A stretch of DNA of 64,000 bases from Microbulbifer pacificus (lineage in GTDB: Bacteria > Pseudomonadota > Gammaproteobacteria > Pseudomonadales > Cellvibrionaceae), in NCBI RefSeq assembly GCF_002959965.1, contig NZ_PREV01000026.1, forward strand, positions 1,154,501 through 1,218,500, given 5' to 3'. A program made the translations under genes and the position numbers. This document shows positions 1 to 7,587 of the stretch, in pieces (within the stretch, counting starts at the first letter, position 1; each line of letters starts with the position of its first letter). The notes under the pieces were generated by a model that searched no databases, was not told where the DNA came from, and worked only from the letters and a program-made list of their open reading frames with translations.

Positions 1-413
1 AACGCATCGCGCCCAGCACGCAAGTCAAACGGCTCATCGCCGAGGTAAATACGATCGTAGGTGTCGTCCATTGGCGCCCAGTGCAATGCACCGGCGGAGA
101 GAAAGTCGAACAACTGGCGTGTCATGGTGGGATGCGCACCCACATCACCGATATAGTGCACCCCCACATCCCACTCGTAACCGTTGCGATCGTAGGCGTG
201 GGTAAAACCACCCGCGGTATAGTGCTGCTCCAGAACCAGTACTTTCTTGCCCACGGCACTGAGCAGTGCCGCAGTGGTGAGACCGCCGATACCGGAACCG
301 ATCACGATCGCGTCGTAGTGGCCATCCAGCCGGCTTGCACGATAGCGCCTACCGATACGCAAGCGACTGGGTTTGGGGGTATTGCGCTCTTGCGCCTCGA
401 TGGAGAGGGTCAT
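1..413 (-). CDS. FAD-dependent oxidoreductase, RetSat/phytoene desaturase-like (partial, C-terminus outside window)
   Basis: Reading the minus strand from the ATG at 413 gives 137 open codons running off the left edge. After about 30 residues comes a Rossmann FAD/NAD-binding motif, DAIVIGSGIGGLTTAALL, then KKVLVLEQHYTAGG and a conserved stretch YEWDVGVHYIGDVG. This order is typical of all-trans-retinol 13,14-reductase-like and CrtI-like flavoproteins, which saturate or desaturate polyene or lipid substrates. The substrate cannot be told from the N-terminus. The gene is codirectional with parE but lies beyond parE's terminator, so it is probably a separate transcription unit. Confidence 0.8.
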   Translation of the reverse strand, partial: MTLSIEAQERNTPKPSRLRIGRRYRASRLDGHYDAIVIGSGIGGLTTAALLSAVGKKVLVLEQHYTAGGFTHAYDRNGYEWDVGVHYIGDVGAHPTMTRQLFDFLSAGALHWAPMDDTYDRIYLGDEPFDLRAGRDA

Positions 414-540
414 GGGGCGGCCTCGCATTTATTGCTTTCGTTATAGCCCTACCATAGCGCCGCCAACCCATATATACAACAAGTTGCATAGCGGGCTGTG
501 GAGACCGGATTCCCGCAGTAACGCGTTATTGCGCTGGAAA

Positions 541-572
541 AAACAAAGCCCCGTAACCGGGGCTTTGTTTTT
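541..572 (-). terminator. Rho-independent terminator after parE
   Basis: Read on the minus strand, the palindrome AAAGCCCCGG-TTAC-GGGGCTTTG is flanked by A and T runs and begins three bases past the parE stop codon. The near-perfect stem and symmetrical A/T tracts indicate an intrinsic terminator that could act in both directions. Confidence 0.8.
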
Positions 573-575
573 CGT

Positions 576-2462
576 TCAACTCACTTCGGCAAGATTGCCT
601 TTCGACTCCAGCCACTGTTTTCTGTCGCCGGCACGTTTTTTCGCGAGCAACATATCCAACAGCTGATTGCTGTCGTCGCCCGCATCGATATACAGCTGTA
701 CCAGGCGGCGAGTATTCGGGTCCATGGTTGTTTCACGCAGCTGCAACGGGTTCATTTCGCCGAGACCCTTAAAGCGGGTGACCTGGATCTTGCCTTTCTT
801 TTTCTCCGCGGAGATGCGATCGAGAATCCCCTGGCGTTCGGCGTCGTCCAGCGCGTAGTAGACGTCCTTGCCGATATCGATACGGAACAGCGGTGGCATC
901 GCAACATACACGTGGCCGTTGGTGACCAGTGGGCGGAAGTGACGCAGGAACAGTGCGCACAGCAGGGTCGCAATGTGCAGTCCATCGGAATCGGCGTCGG
1001 CGAGGATACAGATCTTGTTGTAGCGCAGACCTTCGAGATTGTCACTGCCGGGATCGACACCGAGGGCGACGGCGATATCGTGTACTTCCTGGCTCGCAAG
1101 AATCTCATTGGAATCCACTTCCCAGGTGTTCAGGATTTTTCCGCGCAGCGGCATGATCGCCTGGAATTCGCGGTCGCGGGCCTGCTTGGCGGAGCCGCCG
1201 GCGGAGTCCCCTTCCACCAGAAAGAGTTCCGAGCGGCTGGCGTCGCCACTGGAGCAGTCGGCGAGCTTGCCCGGCAGTGCCGGCCCCTGGGTGACCTTTT
1301 TGCGCGCGACTTTTTTCGCCGAACGCAGGCGTTTCTGCGCGTTGCTGATACACAGCTCGGCGAGTTTGTCGCCCTCCTCGGTGTGCTGGTTCAGCCACAG
1401 ACCGAAAGCATCTTTTGCCACGCCGGAAATAAACGCCGTGGCCTCGCGGGAGCTCAGACGCTCCTTGGTCTGACCGGAGAACTGTGGATCGGCGAGTTTG
1501 GCAGAGAGCACATACGAGCACTGGTTCCAGATATCCTCCGGCCCGAGTTTGACGCCGCGGGGCAACAGGTTGCGGATCTCACAGTACTCGCGCATGGCAT
1601 CCAGCAGACCGGCGCGCAGGCCGTTGACATGGGTGCCGCCCTGCGCGGTGGGGATCAGGTTGACGTAGGATTCCGCGGTAATTTCACCGCCTTCCGGCAG
1701 CCACTGTACCGCCCAGTCCGCGGCCTCGCTGGTGGCCGCAAAACTGCCGACAAAGGGTTCCGCCGGCAGCACTTCCCAGCCGCTATTGGCCGCCGCTAAA
1801 TAGTCCTTGAGGCCATCTTCGTAATACCACTGGTCCGATTCCCCATCCTGTTCATTGATGAAGGTGACACTGAGCCCAGGGCAGAGTACGGCTTTCGCGC
1901 GCAACAGGTGGCGCAGACGCGGTACGGAGAATTTGTTGGAGTCGAAATACTGTGGATCCGGCAGGAAGCGCACGCTGGTGCCAGTGGTGCGCTTGCCGCA
2001 CTCGCCGATCACCTCCAGATCCGACGCCTTGTCGCCGTTCTGGAAGCCGATACGATGCACCCGACCTTCCCGTTGGATGGTGACTTCCAGCACCTGGGAC
2101 AGGGCATTTACCACCGAGATACCCACACCGTGCAGACCTCCGGAGAACTGGTAGTTCTTGTTGGAGAATTTGCCCCCGGCGTGCAGGGTGGAGAGGATGA
2201 CTTCCACCCCGGGGCGGCCCTGTTCCGGGTGGATGTCCACCGGCATACCGCGACCGTCGTCGGTGACGGTGATGGAATGGTCCTTGTGCAGGATCACTTC
2301 AATTTTTTTGGCATGGCCGGCGAGCGCTTCATCGACGCTGTTGTCGATGACTTCCTGGGCCAGGTGATTGGGACGGGTCGTATCGGTGTACATGCCCGGG
2401 CGCTTTTTCACCGGGTCGAGCCCCGTCAATACCTCGATGTCTTCTGCGGAGTAATTGGCCAT
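576..2462 (-). CDS. parE: DNA topoisomerase IV subunit B
   Basis: 628 aa, normal for ParE. With ParC it forms topoisomerase IV, which decatenates daughter chromosomes using ATP. The N-terminal GHKL ATPase shows VIDNSVDEALAG, the DDGRGMP loop and GGLHGVGISVVNALS. The TOPRIM part carries EGDSAGG and the metal-binding DADSDG. The C-terminus has the conserved RFKGLGEMNPLQL. Length and the absence of a GyrB-type insertion favour ParE over GyrB. The ATG start at 2462 is followed directly by the typical MANYSAEDIEVL. It is the last gene of the nudF-yqiB-cpdA-yqiA-parE block and ends at a terminator. Confidence 0.97.
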   Translation of the reverse strand: MANYSAEDIEVLTGLDPVKKRPGMYTDTTRPNHLAQEVIDNSVDEALAGHAKKIEVILHKDHSITVTDDGRGMPVDIHPEQGRPGVEVILSTLHAGGKFSNKNYQFSGGLHGVGISVVNALSQVLEVTIQREGRVHRIGFQNGDKASDLEVIGECGKRTTGTSVRFLPDPQYFDSNKFSVPRLRHLLRAKAVLCPGLSVTFINEQDGESDQWYYEDGLKDYLAAANSGWEVLPAEPFVGSFAATSEAADWAVQWLPEGGEITAESYVNLIPTAQGGTHVNGLRAGLLDAMREYCEIRNLLPRGVKLGPEDIWNQCSYVLSAKLADPQFSGQTKERLSSREATAFISGVAKDAFGLWLNQHTEEGDKLAELCISNAQKRLRSAKKVARKKVTQGPALPGKLADCSSGDASRSELFLVEGDSAGGSAKQARDREFQAIMPLRGKILNTWEVDSNEILASQEVHDIAVALGVDPGSDNLEGLRYNKICILADADSDGLHIATLLCALFLRHFRPLVTNGHVYVAMPPLFRIDIGKDVYYALDDAERQGILDRISAEKKKGKIQVTRFKGLGEMNPLQLRETTMDPNTRRLVQLYIDAGDDSNQLLDMLLAKKRAGDRKQWLESKGNLAEVS

Positions 2463-2495
2463 AGAGTTTTTATTCGCCGTACTGCTTTGTGATAT

Positions 2496-3122
2496 TCAGG
2501 TCTTGGGAAAAAGGAAATCTACCAGCGCCTCGGTATAGCGGGCAAATCCCTGGAAACTGTGATCGCCACCGTCTTCGATGGTCTGCTGCTGGCCGGTGTA
2601 GAACTGCTCGGCGTCGCGACAGTCCAGAGTCTCGTCGCCACGCTGTGCCAGCAACCAGTAGCGGCCCTGCAAATCCGACGGGATCGAGGCCTCCAACTGG
2701 CGCATGTTATCCACATCCGCAGTCTGCAGGCGATAGGTGTGCATCTCGCCACTATAGGGCTTCAGATCCTGGTTTACATAGCCCGGCATAAAGCGGGAGG
2801 GCTTGATCGCGGGATTGATCACAACCGCTGGCAGTCCATGCTGTTCCGCCAGCCAGGTACACCAGAAGCCCCCCATGGAGCTACCGACAAGACCGATGGG
2901 ACCGCGGTGATTGCTGCGGAAATCCTCCAGCATCCGACCGAGCGCCAAGGCGGCCTCACCCGGATTGGGCGAGATCTGGGGTGCACAGAATACGACGTGC
3001 GGGCGCGACTGTTGCAGCCAGTCTTTCAGCAACTGGCACTTGAAAGACTGCGGGGAGGACAGGAAGCCGTGCAGATAGATCAGCAGCGGGCGCTCACCGG
3101 TAGGGGGTTGTTGTTGTGACAT
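2496..3122 (-). CDS. yqiA: YqiA-family esterase
   Basis: 208 aa alpha/beta-hydrolase of the YqiA (UPF0227) family; the E. coli member hydrolyses short acyl esters. Visible motifs are the N-terminal LLIYLHGFLSSP oxyanion region, the nucleophile elbow GSSMGG around residue 97, NPAIKP, and a C-terminal DGGDHSF that should supply the catalytic histidine. It sits 33 bases upstream of parE, as in E. coli. A TATAAT hexamer lies just upstream of the ATG on the coding strand, but it is too close to the start to be called a promoter with confidence. Confidence 0.9.
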   Translation of the reverse strand: MSQQQPPTGERPLLIYLHGFLSSPQSFKCQLLKDWLQQSRPHVVFCAPQISPNPGEAALALGRMLEDFRSNHRGPIGLVGSSMGGFWCTWLAEQHGLPAVVINPAIKPSRFMPGYVNQDLKPYSGEMHTYRLQTADVDNMRQLEASIPSDLQGRYWLLAQRGDETLDCRDAEQFYTGQQQTIEDGGDHSFQGFARYTEALVDFLFPKT

Positions 3123-3209
3123 GGCGGGGATTATAGCGGTGCCGCCAGTGGATGTACCGGCGGCATTCCCCGAATTGAGCCTGCAATCCCAAACAACCAG
3201 CTCAAACAG

Positions 3210-3872
3210 CTAGCGCAGGGATTCGTCCAGGCTGGCAAAAGCGCGACGCAGGTCCACTTTCATGTCGTGCCAGAAGGTCACACTGGTAAAACGATCCATA
3301 CGGCCACCGGGCCCGAGACCACTGAAATTGTCGCCGATGTCGCGGCGGTCGCTGAAGCGCATTACCGCATTGCCATTGCTGTCCTGCAGCTCGCCGGACA
3401 GTACGCCGTAGGCGCTCTGGTCGGTGTAGACGCGCCACAGCCAGGGCTGCGGATCGAGCGGTGCGCCCACGGCAAAGCGACTGAGATCCATCTGCAGTAC
3501 ATAATCGGCCTCGGCCTTGTCTGCCACCAACTGGCTCTGACGCGGCGCGAGGAAGCGCTCACTCAGGGTTTCCCCCATCAGTTCCTGTAGTCGCGCCAGG
3601 TCTTTTTCACTCAGTTCATAGTCTTCCGCGCGCAACGGCGAGCCCGGATTGGGGTAACGCTTGCTGTAAGCGATGCCCACCGGCTCCAGATAGACTTTGG
3701 CGCCACTCAGGTCAAAGGCATAGGCGGCGCTGACACTGTCCATTCCGGTCTGGCGCGGCAGCAAGCCGTCTTCCGCGTCCTGCAGACTGAGCGCGGATTG
3801 CTGGGCGCAGCCGGCCAGCAGCGCCAGCGATAGCAGCAGTGGTGACAACAACTTGTTTTGGATTGTGTGCAT
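3210..3872 (-). CDS. DUF3313-like lipoprotein
   Basis: 220 aa with a lipoprotein signal peptide: a short charged start, a hydrophobic core and the lipobox LLAGC, giving a lipidated Cys at residue 22. The residue after Cys is Ala, so outer-membrane sorting is expected. The mature part has a YLEPV motif and an SGELQDSNGNAVMRFSDRR segment resembling DUF3313 lipoproteins of unknown function. A GGAAGTGAGG sequence precedes the ATG. It interrupts the usual yqiA-cpdA adjacency. Family assignment is by eye. Confidence 0.75.
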   Translation of the reverse strand: MHTIQNKLLSPLLLSLALLAGCAQQSALSLQDAEDGLLPRQTGMDSVSAAYAFDLSGAKVYLEPVGIAYSKRYPNPGSPLRAEDYELSEKDLARLQELMGETLSERFLAPRQSQLVADKAEADYVLQMDLSRFAVGAPLDPQPWLWRVYTDQSAYGVLSGELQDSNGNAVMRFSDRRDIGDNFSGLGPGGRMDRFTSVTFWHDMKVDLRRAFASLDESLR

Positions 3873-4075
3873 GGTGACCTCACTTCCTGTTTCCGGGAGT
3901 TATACAGGCGGCCAACAGATAATCCGGCCGCATTCCAGATCCGCTACCACACATCCGCGGATTGAGATGCCATTCTACAAGTAAAGAACAGGCCGGGAAG
4001 TCATGAAAGTCAGGCGGATACACTGAGTCGACGAACGGTCACCCGCCGACCCGGAAGGCGGTCTGATGATTATCG

Positions 4076-4900
4076 TCAGTAGCCGGAAGACGCCAGATCG
4101 ACGCTGTACTCAGCAACGGTAACCCGCTCGACACCGGTGTCGTAGGTACCATCGTCACGCAGCTCAAACCAGCGGTAGCCGGGCATCTCGCTGTCGACGG
4201 CAAACGGGCCGCTGCCGGGAGTGAACTGCACGGAGGTAGAGGGTGTGGCGTGCAGACCAATCTGCCCCAGCCGGGCATCGAATTGCTGGTGCACATGGCC
4301 CCAGCACACGGAGCGGACATTGTCGGAGCGACGGATCAAATCGACGAATGACTCGCGCCCTTCCCGCAACATATGGCCGTCGATCCAGTGGCTGCCAACG
4401 GGCACCGGCTGGTGGTGCATCATCAGCATGAGCGGGTGCTCGCGATGGCTGTCGATCAGGTGTTCGATACGCGCCAGTTCCTGCGCATTGAAACCGCCAC
4501 AAATATGCCCGGGTACGCTGGTATCCAGTAACAACAGGCGCCAGTTGCCGAGCGCCACCACTTCCGGGCGGCGCTTCGGCGCAATTTCATCCATACGCTG
4601 AGGATTGTCGTGATTGCCGGGCAACCAGTACCAGGGACAGGAGACCGCCTGCATTTTATGCAGGAAACGGCGATAGGCGGCTTCGGAACCGTTGGCGGAG
4701 ACATCGCCGGTGACCACCATGAGTTCCGGCGAGATGGGGGCGGCAGCAATTGCACCGAGCACTTCATCGAGAGTGTGGCCGGTATCCAGGCCCAGCAACT
4801 GGTAATCCGGCCGGCCGCCAACATGGGGGTCGGTTATCTGGATCAGCCGGTTTGCCGGTTGTACTGCCTCGATTTTCACTTTCTCACCTTGCCGAAACAT
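4076..4900 (-). CDS. cpdA: 3',5'-cyclic-AMP phosphodiesterase
   Basis: 274 aa from the ATG at 4900, matching the family length. The frame is open further upstream, but that would run into yqiB. CpdA hydrolyses cAMP to AMP in the cytoplasm and lowers CRP signalling. The metallophosphoesterase motifs are all present: ITDPHVGG, VVTGDVS, LPGNHDN, MMHHQP and CWGHVHQQFD, which together provide the two-metal Asp/His/Asn ligands. It lies 31 bases downstream of yqiB and precedes the DUF3313-like gene in the same direction, consistent with one operon. Confidence 0.93.
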   Translation of the reverse strand: MFRQGEKVKIEAVQPANRLIQITDPHVGGRPDYQLLGLDTGHTLDEVLGAIAAAPISPELMVVTGDVSANGSEAAYRRFLHKMQAVSCPWYWLPGNHDNPQRMDEIAPKRRPEVVALGNWRLLLLDTSVPGHICGGFNAQELARIEHLIDSHREHPLMLMMHHQPVPVGSHWIDGHMLREGRESFVDLIRRSDNVRSVCWGHVHQQFDARLGQIGLHATPSTSVQFTPGSGPFAVDSEMPGYRWFELRDDGTYDTGVERVTVAEYSVDLASSGY

Positions 4901-4931
4901 CCATGTAATCTTTGCGATGCCCGGCGTGCAC

Positions 4932-5504
4932 TCAACGTCGCTGATCACCAAAGGTGAGATCGACGTCAGCGCGGCCATTTGCCAGGCAGTGGGCCAACCA
5001 TTCACTCAGAAAGCGGTTTACCTGTTGGCGCTCGTCCTCGTTGTGCATTGCCGGATTGGGGTAGCTGAAATTCAGACCATCGCCCCCGACCGGCCCCTGA
5101 CCATCCACAGCAACCACTTCAGCCATACGCGCATCGTGGTAAAGGCGTACCGTAATAGGAGGTGGCTGCAGCCAGTCGTTACTCTCGCCAGCGTTATCCT
5201 TACCTGCGCTGTTTTTGCGGGCAGTGCCCGCAGAGGCCTGCAGGCAGACCTCGGTGGTGTAGCGACTGCGCTCAAGCACCGCAACTTCCAGGGTGCCGCC
5301 GGGGACCTGATAGCGCCAACAGTGATTACTCGCGAGCTCAGGCATCAGTTTGCATAAGCGCAGGTAGTTGGCGTCACAATCGGCGTGATAATTGGGCAGG
5401 TCGACACGGTAGCGCTCTCGCACACCGTTCTTCACACCCGAGCCCAGAGCCAGATGGGTCTGATCTGCCGTCCTGTTGCGGTCTGTGCCAGCCGGTACCG
5501 CCAT
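4932..5504 (-). CDS. yqiB: DUF1249 protein YqiB
   Basis: 190 aa counted from the ATG at 5504, chosen because AGGAG lies 8 bases upstream; a GTG three codons earlier directly abuts that Shine-Dalgarno sequence. The DUF1249 core is visible: YHADCDANYLRLCKLMPEL, then TLEVAVLERSRYTTEVCL, then RLYHDARMAEVV and a C-terminal NRFLSEWLAHCL. Function is unknown. In many gammaproteobacteria it sits between nudF and cpdA, exactly as here, which supports the call. It has a longer N-terminus and a low-complexity insert (Ser/Asn/Gly/Lys-rich) compared with E. coli YqiB. Confidence 0.9.
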   Translation of the reverse strand: MAVPAGTDRNRTADQTHLALGSGVKNGVRERYRVDLPNYHADCDANYLRLCKLMPELASNHCWRYQVPGGTLEVAVLERSRYTTEVCLQASAGTARKNSAGKDNAGESNDWLQPPPITVRLYHDARMAEVVAVDGQGPVGGDGLNFSYPNPAMHNEDERQQVNRFLSEWLAHCLANGRADVDLTFGDQRR

Positions 5505-5649
5505 TATCGACACTCCTGTTGAGTCCGCGCCGTGATTGATCTCTCAAATTGTCCGCGATTCGACGAATTCACGGTACCAACAGGCAAATTGTAGAGCCTG
5601 AAGGGGTGTGTGACGCAAATTTCATTTGTACCACCCGCTGATATGACCA

Positions 5650-6276
5650 TCATCCGCCAAGGCGGTCACGGTTCATCTGCAGCCATTGCAGGCTGATGAT
5701 GGTGGCCGCGTTATCGATGGTGGCATCACCACTATCGACCGCGTCGAGCACGGCCTGCAGAGGAAACACCCGCAGACGGATGTCTTCGTGCTCATCGGCA
5801 AGGCCAAAATACCCCTCGATACCCCGCAGATCCGCACAGGCGCAGAACAAGTGCATGCGTTCACAGCTGCCGCCGGGGCTTGGCAGGTAACTGCGGATGA
5901 AGTGCAGGTCGCGTACTTCGAGTCCGGCCTCTTCCTGCAGCTCGCGGTGGGCGACCTCCTCGATGGATTCGCCCTCCTCAACCATACCTGCCACCACCTC
6001 CAGGCACCAGGGGCCGGCTTCACGTTCCAGCGCACCGATGCGGAATTGCTCCGTCAGAGCTACCAGCTCGTGCTGGGGATCGAACAACAGCACCCCCACA
6101 GCATTGCCGCGCACGAACAGTTCGCGTTCCATTTCCGCCCCCCAGCCGCCGCGATACAGGCGGTGGCGCAGGCGCAGCTTGTGCATTTTGAAGAAGCCGT
6201 CGTACACCGTTTTGCGGGAGAGGATATCCACCGCGCCGCGGGTGAACTGGGGCTTCAAGTCCGCCTTGTCACTCAT
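5650..6276 (-). CDS. nudF: ADP-ribose pyrophosphatase
   Basis: 208 aa Nudix hydrolase that cleaves ADP-ribose to AMP and ribose-5-phosphate. The Nudix box (GX5EX7REUXEEXGU) is complete around residues 98-120, with the core REXXEE read as RELQEEAGL. Downstream, YLPSPGGSCERMHLF is characteristic of the NudF/ADPRase subgroup. The ATG at 6276 is preceded by GAGGG at good spacing. It starts the nudF-yqiB-cpdA cluster that is syntenic with E. coli. Confidence 0.95.
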   Translation of the reverse strand: MSDKADLKPQFTRGAVDILSRKTVYDGFFKMHKLRLRHRLYRGGWGAEMERELFVRGNAVGVLLFDPQHELVALTEQFRIGALEREAGPWCLEVVAGMVEEGESIEEVAHRELQEEAGLEVRDLHFIRSYLPSPGGSCERMHLFCACADLRGIEGYFGLADEHEDIRLRVFPLQAVLDAVDSGDATIDNAATIISLQWLQMNRDRLGG

Positions 6277-6308
6277 GAAATTCCCTCTCGCGTCAGGTCC
6301 GCGGCCGC

Positions 6309-6875
6309 TCAGTCGTAGCCGACATCGTTGTATGGCGGGAAACGCGCGAGGATCATGCCCGCCTCTTCCCGCAGGCGGAACATTTGCTGCTCCGGGGATT
6401 CATAGCGCGCCGCTGTGGACGGCATGCTGCCCCGCCACAGCGGCGCCTCTTCCGGCGACAGAACGTCGACAATCAGTGTCGACTCGCGGTATTCACGCAC
6501 CCGCAGCGGCGCACGCCAGCCAAAACCGAAATAGCGATAGCCGCCGTAGATGCTGAAGGGGTCTTCATACACCGCCACCTTGTCGGCGCTGAACAGCTGC
6601 ACCCGCACCAGGAAGTCCGCTGTTTCGCGACTGGCGGCGGGGGTGTAACTGCCCTTCAGCATTTCATCGACCGCCTGATTGGCGCGCTTGCTTTCAAACG
6701 GCGAAACCGGGCCGTTGGCCAGGGTATCCAGCAGGTAGTAGCTGCGGAGGTTGGCGAATTTGAAACCGGGGTCGTAATCGACCGCCACCGGGTTGGGGGC
6801 GGCACAGCCGCCGAGGCCCGCGGTCAGTAACAGGCCGATGGTGGCGACGGAAAAGAATTTGCGCAGTGAAGCCAT
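6309..6875 (-). CDS. DUF4136 lipoprotein (copy A)
   Basis: 188 aa. The signal peptide ends in the lipobox LGGC (Cys at residue 24), so the product is a probable outer-membrane lipoprotein. The mature part begins NPVAVDYDPGFKFANLRSYY, the typical DUF4136 opening (a 'D.d...f..y.ty.w' pattern), and ends with an R-E-E-A-G-M-I-L-A-R-F-P-P tail. Function is unknown. GGGAGA lies just upstream of the ATG. It is paired with a second DUF4136 gene upstream, from which it differs widely in sequence, so the pair is an old duplication or independent acquisition. Confidence 0.8.
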   Translation of the reverse strand: MASLRKFFSVATIGLLLTAGLGGCAAPNPVAVDYDPGFKFANLRSYYLLDTLANGPVSPFESKRANQAVDEMLKGSYTPAASRETADFLVRVQLFSADKVAVYEDPFSIYGGYRYFGFGWRAPLRVREYRESTLIVDVLSPEEAPLWRGSMPSTAARYESPEQQMFRLREEAGMILARFPPYNDVGYD

Positions 6876-6949
6876 GTGTTCTCCCGCTATTGCATTGAGA
6901 GGACGGCTTCCCTGCCGATCCGTTATTGGAAATATCCGGGCAGACTGTA

Positions 6950-7525
6950 TCAGGCCGCCGGCGGCAAGTCCCTGAGCAGATCGCCGACGGCGTTGTTCAG
7001 GATACGCTGACGCTCGTTTTTGTCCTCGGGGCGCACCATCAGCTTGGTGGCGCTGCCGCCCCAGATGGGCATGCCGTTCTGTGGACCAATGCCCACCGAG
7101 AGGGTCACCCGCGGCGCACCGGTGCGAGCGGGCAGCTCCACCACACCGCGCTGGGCGTTGCTGTCGAATTGGGCGTCCCAGCTCTCATTCTGAGGGTCGC
7201 CGGCGAACTCCTCTTCCACGATCGCGATCTGGTAGTCCACCACCATCTGCGCGTTGTCGGCGCTCGGCACCTGACGGTATCCGCGCGCCAGCATCAGTGC
7301 GCCCACCACCTGGCGCAGCTCGCTGTCCAGTTCCACCAGTTGCGCGGGCGCACCGGACTCAGCACTCAGTGCCTCGCTGCCCCAGGCGTAGGTCTGAAAA
7401 CTCACCGGCGCGCCGCGCGACTGAATCCGCTCTATCTGGGTCGGGGAGCTGCAGGCGGCAAGCCCCAGCGCAAGCAACAGGCTTAGCAGCAGGCCGGTGT
7501 TCTTGCGGTTGATTGTATTACGCAT
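6950..7525 (-). CDS. DUF4136 lipoprotein (copy B)
   Basis: 191 aa lipoprotein: basic N-terminus MRNTINRKN, a Leu/Ala hydrophobic core and lipobox LAAC (Cys at residue 25). The mature segment has VSFQTYAWGSEAL, a DUF4136 hallmark, and RQRILNNAVGDLLRDLPP at the end. The GGGAGAACGG sequence before the ATG is almost the same as that of copy A. It lies 62 bases downstream of the PqiB-like gene, so it may be cotranscribed with the lipid-transport operon. Confidence 0.8.
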   Translation of the reverse strand: MRNTINRKNTGLLLSLLLALGLAACSSPTQIERIQSRGAPVSFQTYAWGSEALSAESGAPAQLVELDSELRQVVGALMLARGYRQVPSADNAQMVVDYQIAIVEEEFAGDPQNESWDAQFDSNAQRGVVELPARTGAPRVTLSVGIGPQNGMPIWGGSATKLMVRPEDKNERQRILNNAVGDLLRDLPPAA

Positions 7526-7587
7526 CCGTTCTCCCTATCTCGATGGTGAGCATTGATATCCAGTTAGACCTGCGCCCTGTCTGGGCG

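Noticed and set aside
3123..3140. Promoter -10 box (TATAAT) upstream of yqiA
   Set aside because: Only about 9 bases from the ATG and without a good -35 hexamer; likely chance.
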